Source: Marsupella aquatica
Lineage: Eukaryota > Marchantiophyta
Length of the DNA: 64,000 nucleotides
Direction: 5' to 3'
Assembly: GCA_973895155.1 (NCBI GenBank)
Contig: OZ316894.1
Location: 558,001-622,000, forward strand
Each line of letters starts with the position of its first letter. Position 1 is the first letter of the stretch. The translations under genes and the position numbers were made by a program. The notes beneath the pieces are model-generated. The model saw nothing but the letters and a program-made list of their open reading frames with translations. It was not told the origin of the DNA and did no database searches. Positions 55,158 through 64,000 of this stretch are shown piece by piece.

Positions 55158-55794
55158 TGGTGGTGGGGGGCCGCTCCTTTTAAGGAGGGCGGACGTGGAG
55201 GGAGGAGGCGTGAGTGGGCAGGGCGGGCTCAGATCTCCAAGTTTAGAATTAGGATCAGGACCGGGAAGCGGCCCTGACACTTAGATTAGTGGGATTGCGG
55301 ATCCACTGGTAAGAGCAACACTTGTGCTCCTGCCTCACTGTACATAGGTAGATTACAGTTAGGATAGATTAGGCTTACGCTGCAAGGAATTGGGCGGATC
55401 CACTGCCAGGATAAGTACCTATGCAGCGGAGAGTCCAGGGCCTTCTTCCTTAGCAAGTTTTTAGTGCACTAGCAGGGCTGGGATCAAGTAGTAAAAGAAG
55501 CTCTCGGTTAGTTATATTGTGACCTTGTGTATATTCATGTTTCCTCATGCCTAAGAGATGAATAGAGTTGGCCTCACGGCTTAGTTTGCAGATCTTGTGT
55601 ATGAGAAGTATTGTTTGTATGGCAAGTGCATGGTATAACTCAGTCAGAAGGAGTCATTTTGCTATTTGTGTGTCGCATTAACTTGTTTGAAGATTGCCCA
55701 CATCAACCAAGAGAAGGAAGTAAGCAGGGTAGTAAGAGTTGTATGTGTCGAGCTGAGAGAGGTCTTAGCGGCTTACCCAAGCCAGATGGGGATC

Positions 55795-55810
55795 ATTCCG
55801 GCGACGGAAT
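55795..55810 (+). promoter_or_regulatory. Conserved LTR hairpin, LTR-A copy 5
   Basis: ATTCCG-GCGA-CGGAAT: stem intact, loop GCGA (GNRA type), 244 bp before the LTR end. Confidence 0.65.
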
Positions 55811-56058
55811 CCAAATATACCTAAAGCAGAGAGGAAGACAAGGGAAGGCCTAGATTAGGCCGGCTACGTATCTCATGACCCGATGAAGGATCTGTCCAAT
55901 ATATGTGTGTAAAATGTTAATAGTAGTAAAGAGCAAGTTAGCAGCGTCCCATGCCGCTAAGCCGCGAAACCGGCCTTGCCGTGAGCTAAACCTGCAGGAA
56001 TTGGCTTGCGCACGGGGGGTTTCTTGGGTTTAGGGAGCCATGGGACGCACCACATTGT

Positions 56059-56078
56059 TGGCGCTAGATGGAGGGGGC
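56059..56078 (+). promoter_or_regulatory. Primer-binding site, element 3
   Basis: TGGCGCTAGATGGAGGGG, 4 nt after LTR-A (spacer TTGT); identical to the sites at 8628 (minus) and 16112. Confidence 0.8.
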
Positions 56079-56123
56079 ATTTCTTAAGCCGTGAGATATG
56101 AAGTTAGGGAGGAAGCATAGCTA

Positions 56124-59111
56124 ATGACTGAAACTACTCCAAGGGAGGAAAGAGCGATTCAATGGGAGAGAGCTCATCTGCAGTAGCTCGCTGGGTGGCA
56201 TGATACACAGCGACTGAGAGGGGCAAAAAGAGCTAGTCACTCCGTAACTGAAAGTGGTGTCGAAGAAGACATACCAGAAGAAGAGTCGGTAAGGAGAAGA
56301 GAGTCCCCAACCGACATGGGGGAACCAGAGGCACAGCCAGACAAGAGGCCAGGGACCAGATTGGGCCAACGGTTGTGCATTCATTACAAGGCATTCCATG
56401 GAAGAGGAGATGAGGATCCAGACGAATGGTTGGATGACTTCGAGGGAACCGTTGCACCAAATGGAGAATCGGCCATCAAGATGCAGATTCTTCCCGGCCT
56501 GTTCAAGGGTGAGGCGAGGCCTTGGTACAGAGCACTGGATGTGGAAGATCAAACCACTTGGCATACCTTCAAATCACTATTTGTCAAGGAGTTTCGACCC
56601 ATTGGAACCTCAGAGCTAGCAGTGCTGAAGTTGGGACGACTTCAATTCAAGGAGAACAAATCCTTCAGGAAGTTCTTGCAACGCTTCCAAAAGCTGGTAA
56701 GACGTACAAAGACCAATGCATCTGAAGGTATGCAACTTCAATGGTTGGTGAATGCTTTACCGTAGAAGATGAGTTTTGCAATTAGGAAGGGGAACCCAAA
56801 GACTTTAGCCAAGGCAATTAGAGATATTCAATTATACATTAATGCAGATATCACAAGCCGGAAGAAACAGCTCAAGTCTGAGAGTTCCTCATCGGAGGAA
56901 GGATCACCCCATAAGAAAAAAGATAAGAAAAAGAAACATTCTAAGAAGTCAAGAAGTGATAACTCAAGCTCAGATAGTGGAAGTAGCAAGAGTGAGTCAT
57001 CTTCTAGTTCTGAAGAAGAAAAATCAGGAAAAAGAAGGGCAGAAGGAGGGGCAAGTTGAAAGTCAAACTAGAGGCTAAAACGCCAGATAACATCATAGCT
57101 CTTACCGAGCAGCTTAAAGCTATAATAGCCGAGGTAAAGCCAAAGAAGAAAGTAGTACTGGAGGATAGCTCTGTATGGTGTGCCTTATGTTATAAAACCA
57201 GACACCATAAAGATGCATGTCCTAAACTCAATACCAGTCATGTTCGACATGTAGCTGAGGTCAGACCATGTCAGGGAGAAGTAAAGTACTTTCTAGGGGA
57301 TGCCGCTGATAGTGTTTTCGGCACCAGTGAGACTGGAGCACGAGACCTATCCAACCGACCTGCATCTCTCTAGTCAGGATTAAGGAACAATCCGGGAGAG
57401 ATGTATCCTCGGATTATTCAGAATCCGTCAGTACCTCCTAGGCCAAATGTGCAAAGATTTGCGGCATGCTATAATTGTGGTCAACCTGGCTATTTTGCTA
57501 GAGATGCCCGAATGCACGCAAACAAGGAGATGGACAACCAACTCAGCTATGTATGGGATGCCGACAGGAGGGTCACATGCTAGGACAATGTCCTACTTGG
57601 TTAGCAGGCCTGGCCGCAAATCATAAGCTCTTGCCGGTCAAGGTCTTGCCGCCAGGTACTACCCCAGGAGGAGTTCAAATCAACCACATCGAACTCGGAT
57701 GGCAAACGGATGCCGAGGCAGAGTTTGGACCATCTGATGATGAGGCCAAGGCCCTATCAACATTCTCCAAAGAGGATTTGGATCATGATTGCTATCGAGT
57801 CTCTACTCGATCCACTCAACGGAAGGAAAGGTGGGATGGGCTAGCCAAAAATAAAGGGAAGGTTAAAGAAGACAAGATCGACTCTTTGTCAACATCAACG
57901 GAAGGGGAAGGAAAGGCGCCAGCAACACATGTAAGCCATGAGCCCACCAATGAGCCCAATCCTTCACAGGACAGCGACTTCAATCGAGACCACCCTAAGT
58001 TGTTCTACCCCTCTATTACGGCTAGTGTTAAGGAACAACTACGAGAATTAGAAACCCTGGAGAATACCGAAGCCATAGCTAAGGATATGAAACGAGCAAA
58101 AGTGTTGTTTGCTTCAGAAGATCCAAGGGCTGTGGAAACTAGCGTGAAAAATAGACCAAAGCCAATACGAAGACACCAGCAGAGAAGCCGATAGTCCCCT
58201 ATGACCTGGCTAAAGATGTACTAGAATCCAGAGTCTCGGCAACAGTAGGTCAACTGTTGAAAAATAGCCCGTACTTTCGGAAACAGTTAAGGAAGGCCAT
58301 TCTCGGCAAGCCGAGATTACCCAAGGTAGCAACCAGATCCGACGTGCTGATGATAGAAGAAGATCAAGGAGCCCTAGCATTACCATTAATGATTCAAGGA
58401 GAAAGATTACTACGGGTACCCATTGATGGAGGATCAGGGGTATGTATTATGATTGATTCAACAGCAAAAGGATGGGGACTAATGCCGGAGATGACTGGAA
58501 GAGTGTTAAACATGGCCAATGGGTATCAGGTCATTCCCACGGGAGTGTTAACCGGCATCAAGATTGAGATAGGTGGGATCTTCTTTAGCATTAACTATGT
58601 AGTAATGAAGCCAGTAAACCCTATGTCATTCTGACTATTGATTGGCAGGCCATGGTTGTACCTAGCCAAGGTAATAGAGGATTGGGGTAAGAAAGAGTTC
58701 AGTTTTGGGACCCCCTCTATCACGATATCCTGGGACACCAAGGATGACCGTAGGAAAAGCATCAGTGAGGTAGACGGGTACGATAGTGGACTGGAGTCAG
58801 CCGATGAGGTACGTTGGCTAGAATGCCTCACTGACCTAATCGAAGAAAGTGTCTTTGGACCAAAAGTGTCCCCCAGCGGACTATGGCAAGAACCTCAGGA
58901 GAATGACTGGGAGGAATGTGAAGCAGAAACCGAGGATTGTTTTGCCATAGAGTCCACCTTTTTAGCTTCAATTCCGGAGGAAGCACAAGAGGTGGACCAG
59001 TTGGATGAAACGACTAAGTGGGGAGCTACAACCAAGACAGTGGATTTTCCTCAGGCGTTGTGGCAGAGCCGACAGGATCCACAACGCCGTCTATCCTCGG
59101 CAATAAATTAA
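56124..59111 (+). pseudogene. Gag-protease (family A, element 3)
   Basis: Likely start ATG 56124 (M-T-E-T-T-P-R-E-E-R-A-I-Q). TAG near 56185 (CAG in element 1); open part from 56316 (HYKAFHGRGDEDPDEWLDDF). TAG at 56763-56765 (CAG in element 1), frameshift at about 57056, TAG at 57371-57373, indel near 57500 that disrupts the first CCHC knuckle (CYNCGQPGYFARDA), intact CMGCRQEGHMLGQC, frameshift near 58160-58260, then protease IDGGSGVCIM and IGRPWLYLAKVIEDWGKKE. Ends at 59111 inside the overlap with pol. Confidence 0.88.
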
Positions 59112-59592
59112 ATACCAAAGGATCGGCTTACAAGCCAATCATGAGGGCAGAACAAATTGAGGCCCTACTAGAAGCCGGAAGAGCACAACGGCCGGACCCG
59201 TAGGAAGCAGGAATGCATGAGATGCATGGGAACAATCCAAAGCCGAGTCAAGAAGGGAAGCCGACAACCAATTCAAAACCAAGCAGAACGGCAAGGGAAC
59301 AGTCTGCGAATAACAAGGAAGAGATTAAGTCAAACCACTCAGCTAGTACAGCCGAGATTCCAATTTATGGAGGTATGAGACTGGAGAGGCTGGAAGCCGA
59401 GCTGGACCCGAATTTGAGGAAGCAGATTAATATGATCCAAGCACGGCAATACCGGAAGCTCGACTTAGGAGAAGGAAGGGAACTGAACTTGGGACATGAC
59501 CTCGCACCAGAGCTGGAGAAGGAGATCAGTGAATTACTGATTGAATTTCAGGATGTGTTTGCATGGAGTCACCAAGACCTGAAGGGAGTAGA
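59018..59592 (+). pseudogene. Pol N-terminal linker (element 3), -1 frame
   Basis: Opens right after TAA 59015-59017 and overlaps the protease frame by 94 nt, exactly as in element 1. TAG at 59201-59203 stands where element 1 has CAG. It carries YGGMRLERLEAELDPNLRKQ, LEKEISELLIEFQ (the CAG that is TAG in element 1) and DVFAWSHQDLKGVD, where solo LTR-B interrupts. Confidence 0.88.
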
Positions 59593-59950
59593 TGTGACGC
59601 CGCCGGTATGGCGGTTAATGAGTGATTCAGTCTAACTGTGCTCGGCACGCGCGTTAGGTGGGTCTTAGGCCGCTATTATTAGCATAACGGCAGTATTTAG
59701 GTAATCATTAGGGGTAGGACATCATTAGGCAATAAGGGGGACTTCAGGTTCGGGCTGGCGGCGGGTCGCTATTCGCACACCCGGGTTATGAGCATGGAGG
59801 GGCCCCTCCCTCGGGTCCGTATAACGAACTTAAGGAAGCGGCCACTGACGCACGCTGACTCAGACCGGCGGAGTGGCCGGTACACCACAAGCGTGAGCGG
59901 TTCAGCCTATGGGCGTCGAGGAGACGTCGGGGATCGACAAGCCCTCAAAG

Positions 59951-59958
59951 TATAAAAG
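59951..59958 (+). promoter_or_regulatory. TATA box of the intact LTR-B gene
   Basis: TATAAAAG, 358 bp into the LTR and 101 bp upstream of the ATG at 60059; conserved in copies 2, 3 and 4. Confidence 0.75.
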
Positions 59959-60058
59959 GGGAGCCAACCCTTTGTAGTGCACCAGTCCATCAGTCCGCGC
60001 GCCAGCTTCGACCCCAGCTCTCTCGTTCTCTCTAGGTCGCCACTACTATCTCCTCTGA

Positions 60059-62683
60059 ATGTCGCACATGATCCTCTCCAGCTCGGCCATTCGATTTTGG
60101 ACGCAGTTCCTATCTACCGGAAGGCACTTGGCCGATTCATTGAAACACGCCAACCCGCGCCGATACGAGATCGAACGCGAATACGAGAGAGCCATCCGCC
60201 TAGCAGGACGACACCACTACGTCCTTAACTTTGACTACCCGTCTCAGAGCGAGCTTTACCGACCAGCTGAGGTATCTGGGTACTTCTTCAACGGAGACAA
60301 ATATATCGGGTTCTGGGAAGCATTGCTTCGGCTTCCGGACGAGGTCTTCAATATCCCGGGTACAATCGACCTGCAGCGACATCACTTCGACCACATCCCT
60401 GCCCAGGTTCGGGCTGTCATCAACGGCGAGTCCAGTACCAACCGTTCAACAAGGGCGCCCGCACTCGCTTCGGAGAACTTCTACCAGCACCTGCAGAGCT
60501 TCATGGGAACTCGGCCATCAACCAACATGACCAACTCAGCCGGGCCCGTACCCGTGCCCATGCAACCCCAGCCTCAGCCTCAGCCGCAGCCTAGCCAAAC
60601 CCCACCACCTATCACCCAGCCAGCACAGGTACGCTCCGTCATCAACGCTGTGGATCTTAGCGATGACGACGAGGCTACCCCACCCTTGACCAGGCGGCCC
60701 AGAGGAACAAGCGCTCGGGGGGCCGACACTATATCGTCCCCACCCCCTGCTCTGACCCCAGGAGCGGCCCCAGCAGACAACATGGTGACCGTGGCCGCCC
60801 CGGGCCCGTTACCAACCGCAGTGGCACTCCCCAGGCCCGATCGGGAGGATGGGGAAGTATCACCTTCCCCGAGTCAGTCACGGGGAAAGAAGAGGAAGGA
60901 ATCCGCCAGTGCATCCGGGTTACCGTTGGCCACGGTAGCCGTAGCCAAGGTAACGATGCATCGCATGGGGGAAAACGTTCACAGCAACATCCTCCATCCC
61001 AAGCATGCGGTGTACCTGAAGACTCAGGGATTTGAGCACCTTGCCTCTCTCCCCTGGAACACTTGCAGGTACTACGGGGAGGACATGACAGAATTCGTCA
61101 AGAATTATGACGACGTACGTCAACAGACTCGGCTGCGGGGAAGGAATATGTCCCTCACAGAAGAACGGCTCAAGATGATCTTCGGGTTACCCGAAGGTGA
61201 CCATCGAGTCGAATCACGGGCTCCCGGGGGCAAGGGGGCCAAGTACCAATCTTCAAGTTTTCCCTCAGAGGGATCAGTAGACAACGGGTTCGTGATGAGG
61301 ACCTGCCTCATGCCCGAGATAGCTGAGCGGCTGGAGTTCCAGAGGTACGCTCTCCACATGATGGAACCCCGGGGGGAGATCTCCGCCGCCCAGGTCATCC
61401 AGGTCGAGAACTATCAACCTAGGAAGTGGGCGTCGTACTTCGCTAAGAAATTCCATGAAGAGATGGAGCGGCGAAGGAAGACGTTGTACATTGGCGGGAA
61501 GGCGTATTTCGCTAGCCACATCGAAATCATTCTTGAGTGGTACGCCCGGTTTGATCGACGAACCCTTCCCCGCATCAACGTTACAAAGCTGGTCCCAGCT
61601 AGGTGGGTTTTTCCGGCATTGGAGAGACGGCCCCAACCCGAGGCCCGAAGTCCAGTGGACACGCCAGCTTCACCCACCCCACCTCCACAAATAGCTGTAA
61701 TCGTAACCGAGGAGGCGCCGGAGGGGTCGGTCGTCGCAACCGTTGATGCGACCCAACTAGCCGGGCTAAGTACAGAAGTTGGTACGGCAGAGGTCTTACC
61801 CGAACCCGGGTCTCCCAAGGACCCGCCGGTGGCAATTCCGGAGAACCGGACATCGCTGCAGGAGGATACTCCGGCCCCTTCCAACGTTATGTCCCCAGGG
61901 CTGGACGTCACTGCCCCGGCCCCTGCGCGTGTTGATGTCTGCCCGTGCCCAAATCCGGACAGGCACAACTTGGACCACCCGGAACTCTTCGTACAGGGTA
62001 CGTTTCTGAACGGGCTTCTGGGAGATTTCTCTCATCAAATTGCCCGGGATACCGGGGAGTTCATGGCTCGGAAGGTAGCCTGTTTCTTCAATCAGGAGTT
62101 GGTTGCCGCCGTAAAGGCAGGGCGGGCCCAGTCGGAGGCCCTTCAGAGGATAGAGCGGTACCGGGTGGAGTCCGTGTACCTAAAGAACGAAGTGGCGGCT
62201 CAAGAGGCTGAGCTTCTGCAACTACGACCCAAGGTTGCAGCCGCCGATGAGTTGTTAGCAAAGGCGTACGCTCTTACCGCCCTAGCCGAACAGGCCAAAG
62301 CTGGGAACGAGGCCGAGATTACACGACTCCGGAACCAGATTGACAGTTTGAAGAAACAAGCTGTCACCTGGCAGAAAGACCTGGAGGAGGCCGAGGAGCG
62401 AGCCCAGCGGGACGCGACGGAGATAGCCACGCTGCAGGCCGAGATGGCGCGGCTCCAAACCGAGGCCGAGAAGCAGGACCAGCTGGCGAGTAAACTGGCG
62501 AGCGACGCCCAGCAGCTGGAGGAGGCATGTCAGGAGGCAGCAGAGGAGACGGACGCGGCGAGGCGAGAGAACGAATCTCTGCTGGACCAGGTCCAGCTCC
62601 TCAAAGCGGACAATGACAGGCTTCGAAGGCAGCGGGATGGCCGTTCCCATTCGGGCGGCTCTGGTAAGCGTGCCAGGCATTAG
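60059..62683 (+). CDS. LTR-B-encoded coiled-coil protein, intact (874 residues)
   Basis: Uninterrupted from ATG 60059 to TAG 62681-62683, with its own TATA box 101 bp upstream. Residues 1 to about 125: N-domain (FWTQFLS, KYIGFWEALLRLPDEVFNIP). About 160-190: Pro/Gln-rich. 194-205: VINAVDLSDDDE, resembling an acidic SUMO-interaction motif. 275-280: RGKKRK, a likely nuclear signal. About 300-525: globular core with MHRMGENVHSNILHPKHAVY, GRNMSLTEERLKMIFGLPEG (361-380) and LEWYARFDRRTLP. About 530-635: Pro/Thr/Glu linker. About 690-856: continuous coiled coil. The tail is basic (GSGKRARH). It has no Gag, Pol, Env or transposase motif. The same start and stop are conserved in all five LTR-B copies, and one copy is the 3' LTR of a gypsy element. 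The core pattern recalls loosely defined plant 'transposon protein' domains. A role in element RNA or protein handling in the nucleus, or host interaction, is inference. Confidence 0.9.
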   Translation: MSHMILSSSAIRFWTQFLSTGRHLADSLKHANPRRYEIEREYERAIRLAGRHHYVLNFDYPSQSELYRPAEVSGYFFNGDKYIGFWEALLRLPDEVFNIPGTIDLQRHHFDHIPAQVRAVINGESSTNRSTRAPALASENFYQHLQSFMGTRPSTNMTNSAGPVPVPMQPQPQPQPQPSQTPPPITQPAQVRSVINAVDLSDDDEATPPLTRRPRGTSARGADTISSPPPALTPGAAPADNMVTVAAPGPLPTAVALPRPDREDGEVSPSPSQSRGKKRKESASASGLPLATVAVAKVTMHRMGENVHSNILHPKHAVYLKTQGFEHLASLPWNTCRYYGEDMTEFVKNYDDVRQQTRLRGRNMSLTEERLKMIFGLPEGDHRVESRAPGGKGAKYQSSSFPSEGSVDNGFVMRTCLMPEIAERLEFQRYALHMMEPRGEISAAQVIQVENYQPRKWASYFAKKFHEEMERRRKTLYIGGKAYFASHIEIILEWYARFDRRTLPRINVTKLVPARWVFPALERRPQPEARSPVDTPASPTPPPQIAVIVTEEAPEGSVVATVDATQLAGLSTEVGTAEVLPEPGSPKDPPVAIPENRTSLQEDTPAPSNVMSPGLDVTAPAPARVDVCPCPNPDRHNLDHPELFVQGTFLNGLLGDFSHQIARDTGEFMARKVACFFNQELVAAVKAGRAQSEALQRIERYRVESVYLKNEVAAQEAELLQLRPKVAAADELLAKAYALTALAEQAKAGNEAEITRLRNQIDSLKKQAVTWQKDLEEAEERAQRDATEIATLQAEMARLQTEAEKQDQLASKLASDAQQLEEACQEAAEETDAARRENESLLDQVQLLKADNDRLRRQRDGRSHSGGSGKRARH

Positions 62684-63397
62684 CGGCGGAGTAGGAATAG
62701 ATTAGGATTAGGATTGGCTTAGTCAGGCTCTTGGGACAGGCACCTGCCTTAGGTACAGCAGCGCTGCCCTGCTGTCCAGCCTGCGTAGATTAGGATCTTC
62801 TAATAAGACACAGCCGTTTTCCGGCCTGACTGTCAGCTTAGTTAGGACCTTAGTCAGCGAATCTTTGGCGAGAGGGCACCCCGTTCCTCGGCTCTTAGTA
62901 TTTAGTGCACCCCTCGGTAGAGGCAAGGGGGGGGTTTTTAGTTTCAGAGTCGGACATCCGCGGGACATGCGGGGAGTCCCGACCTCTGGGAATGACAGAG
63001 TACCAAGGGGAGGGGGTAGGACTAAGCTCGCCGGGCGAGTGCGGAGCCGGGCTCCGTTGTAGTGTGCACCCTTGGCCTTGAACCTGTGCATTCCAGGGCT
63101 GTCGTGTCAACTAAGTGTACGCATATGTTCCCTTTGTAGTAAAATCCTTTCCCATCATTTTTCCTTCGTGTAAATCGAGATTGTATGCATGTGTGCGCAT
63201 ATGTGTGTGGGTTTCTCGTATATGGGTGCAGCGCTGGGCCGAACACACTACCCGAGACGGGCACAGGGTGCAGCCTGCGGGTAAGTGGTTGCGAGCACGG
63301 GTTGAGGACCTGTATCATCGAATCCGGATCGAAGGCGGACAGCACGAAGGCTTAGAAGCCCTTAAGCCGGGGTCGATCCTGCTATCGACTAAGGTAC

Positions 63398-63413
63398 GTT
63401 CCGGCAGCGGAAC
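63398..63413 (+). promoter_or_regulatory. Conserved LTR hairpin, LTR-B copy 5
   Basis: GTTCCG-GCAG-CGGAAC followed by ACAAACCATACCTAGG, 169 bp before the LTR end. Confidence 0.7.
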
Positions 63414-63587
63414 ACAAACCATACCTAGGAGGTGTCCGTATTTAGCAGTATGCGCACTTAGCGCTAGTTTACGAGAATAAGGTGCATTACGTGCTTCCCT
63501 TCCTGCCCGAACCCTCAGATTTACGAGGGATGTGCCCGTCTAAGCTGAAGTCTGAGTTAAGGCCGAAGCCTACGACGTGACAGTAGA

Positions 63588-64000
63588 CCCAAAATTAGGA
63601 GAACATCGAATTGACCTCATGTTAGGGGCCAAATCATTTTGACAACCAATTCGAGGGATGAACCCTAAGTATTCCCTGATAGTCAAAACTGAAATCGACA
63701 AGCTAGTGGAAGCCGGATTCATCACTCCAGCCCTACACTTAGACTGGGTGTCTCCAATTGTGATAGTTCCCAAGAAAGCTGGTAAACCCAAGATCCGGGT
63801 TTGTCAGGATTACAAGAAGTTAAATGAGGCTACGTTAAAAGACCATTTTCCTTTACCCTTTACTGATATGGTGCTAGACATGGTAGCCAGTCATGAACTA
63901 TACTCATTCATGGATGGGTACTCTGGTTATAACCAAATCAGGATTAGGCACGACGACCAAATCAAGACGGCCTTCATCACGGAATGGGGGATCTATGTCT
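63588..64000 (+). pseudogene. Reverse transcriptase N-terminal part (element 3), cut by window edge
   Basis: Continues from 59592: LGEHRIDLMLGAKSF, a TGA at about 63640 (CGA/Arg in element 1), MNPKYSLIVKTEIDKLVEAG, DWVSPIVIVPKK, a short in-frame loss of Pro-Asp-Gly relative to element 1, IRVCQDYKKLNEAT, FMDGYSGYNQIRIR, TAFITEWGIYVF. The catalytic FIDD box lies beyond the window. Confidence 0.9.

Larger units (their letters stand above)
47392..56054 (+). mobile_element. LTR-A copy 5: 5' LTR of gypsy element 3, split by solo LTR-B
   Basis: TGTGATGCC at 47392, GCACCACA ending at 56054, then a 4-nt spacer and the primer-binding site at 56059, so this is a genuine 5' LTR. Left flank GAGAT (47387-47391); the matching duplicate is off the right edge. 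Without the nested LTR-B it is about 4.7 kb. TATAAAC at 47490-47496. It shows the same gene-in-LTR layout as copy 3. Confidence 0.92.
59593..63582 (+). mobile_element. Solo LTR-B (copy 5), nested in gypsy element 3
   Basis: 3990 bp, TGTGACGCC to GACGTGACA, perfect 5-bp duplication GTAGA (59588-59592, 63583-63587); the empty site in element 1 confirms precise insertion. No internal region, so a solo LTR. By eye almost identical to copy 2 throughout, including non-coding ends. It carries the only uninterrupted LTR gene in the window. Confidence 0.96.
56055..64000 (+). mobile_element. Ty3/gypsy element 3 (family A), internal region, runs off right edge
   Basis: Primer-binding site, gag, protease and start of pol (56055-59592), solo LTR-B (59593-63582), then RT continuing to the end of the window. 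Close to element 1 in sequence and structure, including the 94-nt gag-pro/pol overlap. The nested LTR-B duplicated GTAGA within the RT N-terminal region; element 1 shows the empty site at about 5131-5145. Confidence 0.93.

Noticed and set aside
49396-59203. Alternative genetic code with TAG = Gln
   Set aside because: TAG often replaces CAG, but TGA equally replaces CGA, LTR-B genes end at a conserved TAG, and the youngest copy has no internal TAG. Methylation-driven decay explains both.

Overview
The window is eukaryotic nuclear DNA, most likely from a plant-lineage (streptophyte) genome. It holds no bacterial-style operons. It is almost entirely a nest of Ty3/gypsy LTR retrotransposons, with a few hundred to a few thousand bases of older AT-richer host DNA between them. 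A decayed NIF/FCP1-like gene of the plant 'DLN' type and nonsense changes concentrated in CG and CAG contexts (plant-style CG/CHG methylation decay) support the plant assignment. The species cannot be named from sequence alone; an early-diverging, repeat-rich plant or charophyte is possible but is only a guess.

Main result. What first look like independent gene-bearing elements with TG...CA ends are giant LTRs that each carry their own protein gene. Family A LTRs (about 5 kb, start TGTGATGCC, end GCACCACA) and family B LTRs (about 4.0 kb, start TGTGACGCC, end GACGTGACA) each hold one long ORF downstream of a TATA box and upstream of the primer-binding site. Its product is not Gag, Pol or Env. 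Both products share one layout: an N-terminal domain, a basic patch, a central globular domain with the pattern G[KR]xxxLT..FGLPxG, and a long C-terminal coiled coil. Precise 5-bp target duplications show that most copies here are solo LTRs, so LTR-LTR recombination leaves the gene and its promoter behind as a unit. The B copy at 59593-63582 has an uninterrupted 874-residue ORF. A third LTR family, C (2.4 kb, 12641-15073), shares the termini but has no recognisable ORF. All three families share a 16-nt hairpin/palindrome (RTTCCGGCGRCGGAAY) near the 3' end.

Layout. 1-1054: 5' end of an inverted LTR-A, inserted in a plus-strand LTR-A whose 3' part is 1055-2708; that one is inserted in the pol of a minus-strand family-A element (internal region 2709-8651, 5' LTR 8652-16068, itself split by solo LTR-C). 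16069-16111: short inverted LTR-B scrap. 16112-26162: family-B element, plus strand, with internal region then 3' LTR. 26163-26604: LTR-A scrap. 26605-29066: host DNA with the NIF-like pseudogene. 29067-36962: solo LTR-A, split by solo LTR-B 31233-35239. 36963-38064: host DNA. 38065-42082: inverted solo LTR-B. 42083-47391: host DNA with a broken ParB/DNA-methyltransferase-like gene and an unusual palindromic repeat family. 47392-56054: 5' LTR-A of a third gypsy element, split by LTR-B 50961-54908. 56055-64000: its gag-pol, split by solo LTR-B 59593-63582 and running off the right edge.

All three gag-pol regions are broken by stops and frameshifts, whereas the LTR-B gene is intact in one copy and one stop from intact in two others. 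Identities were judged by eye; no alignment or database search was run.
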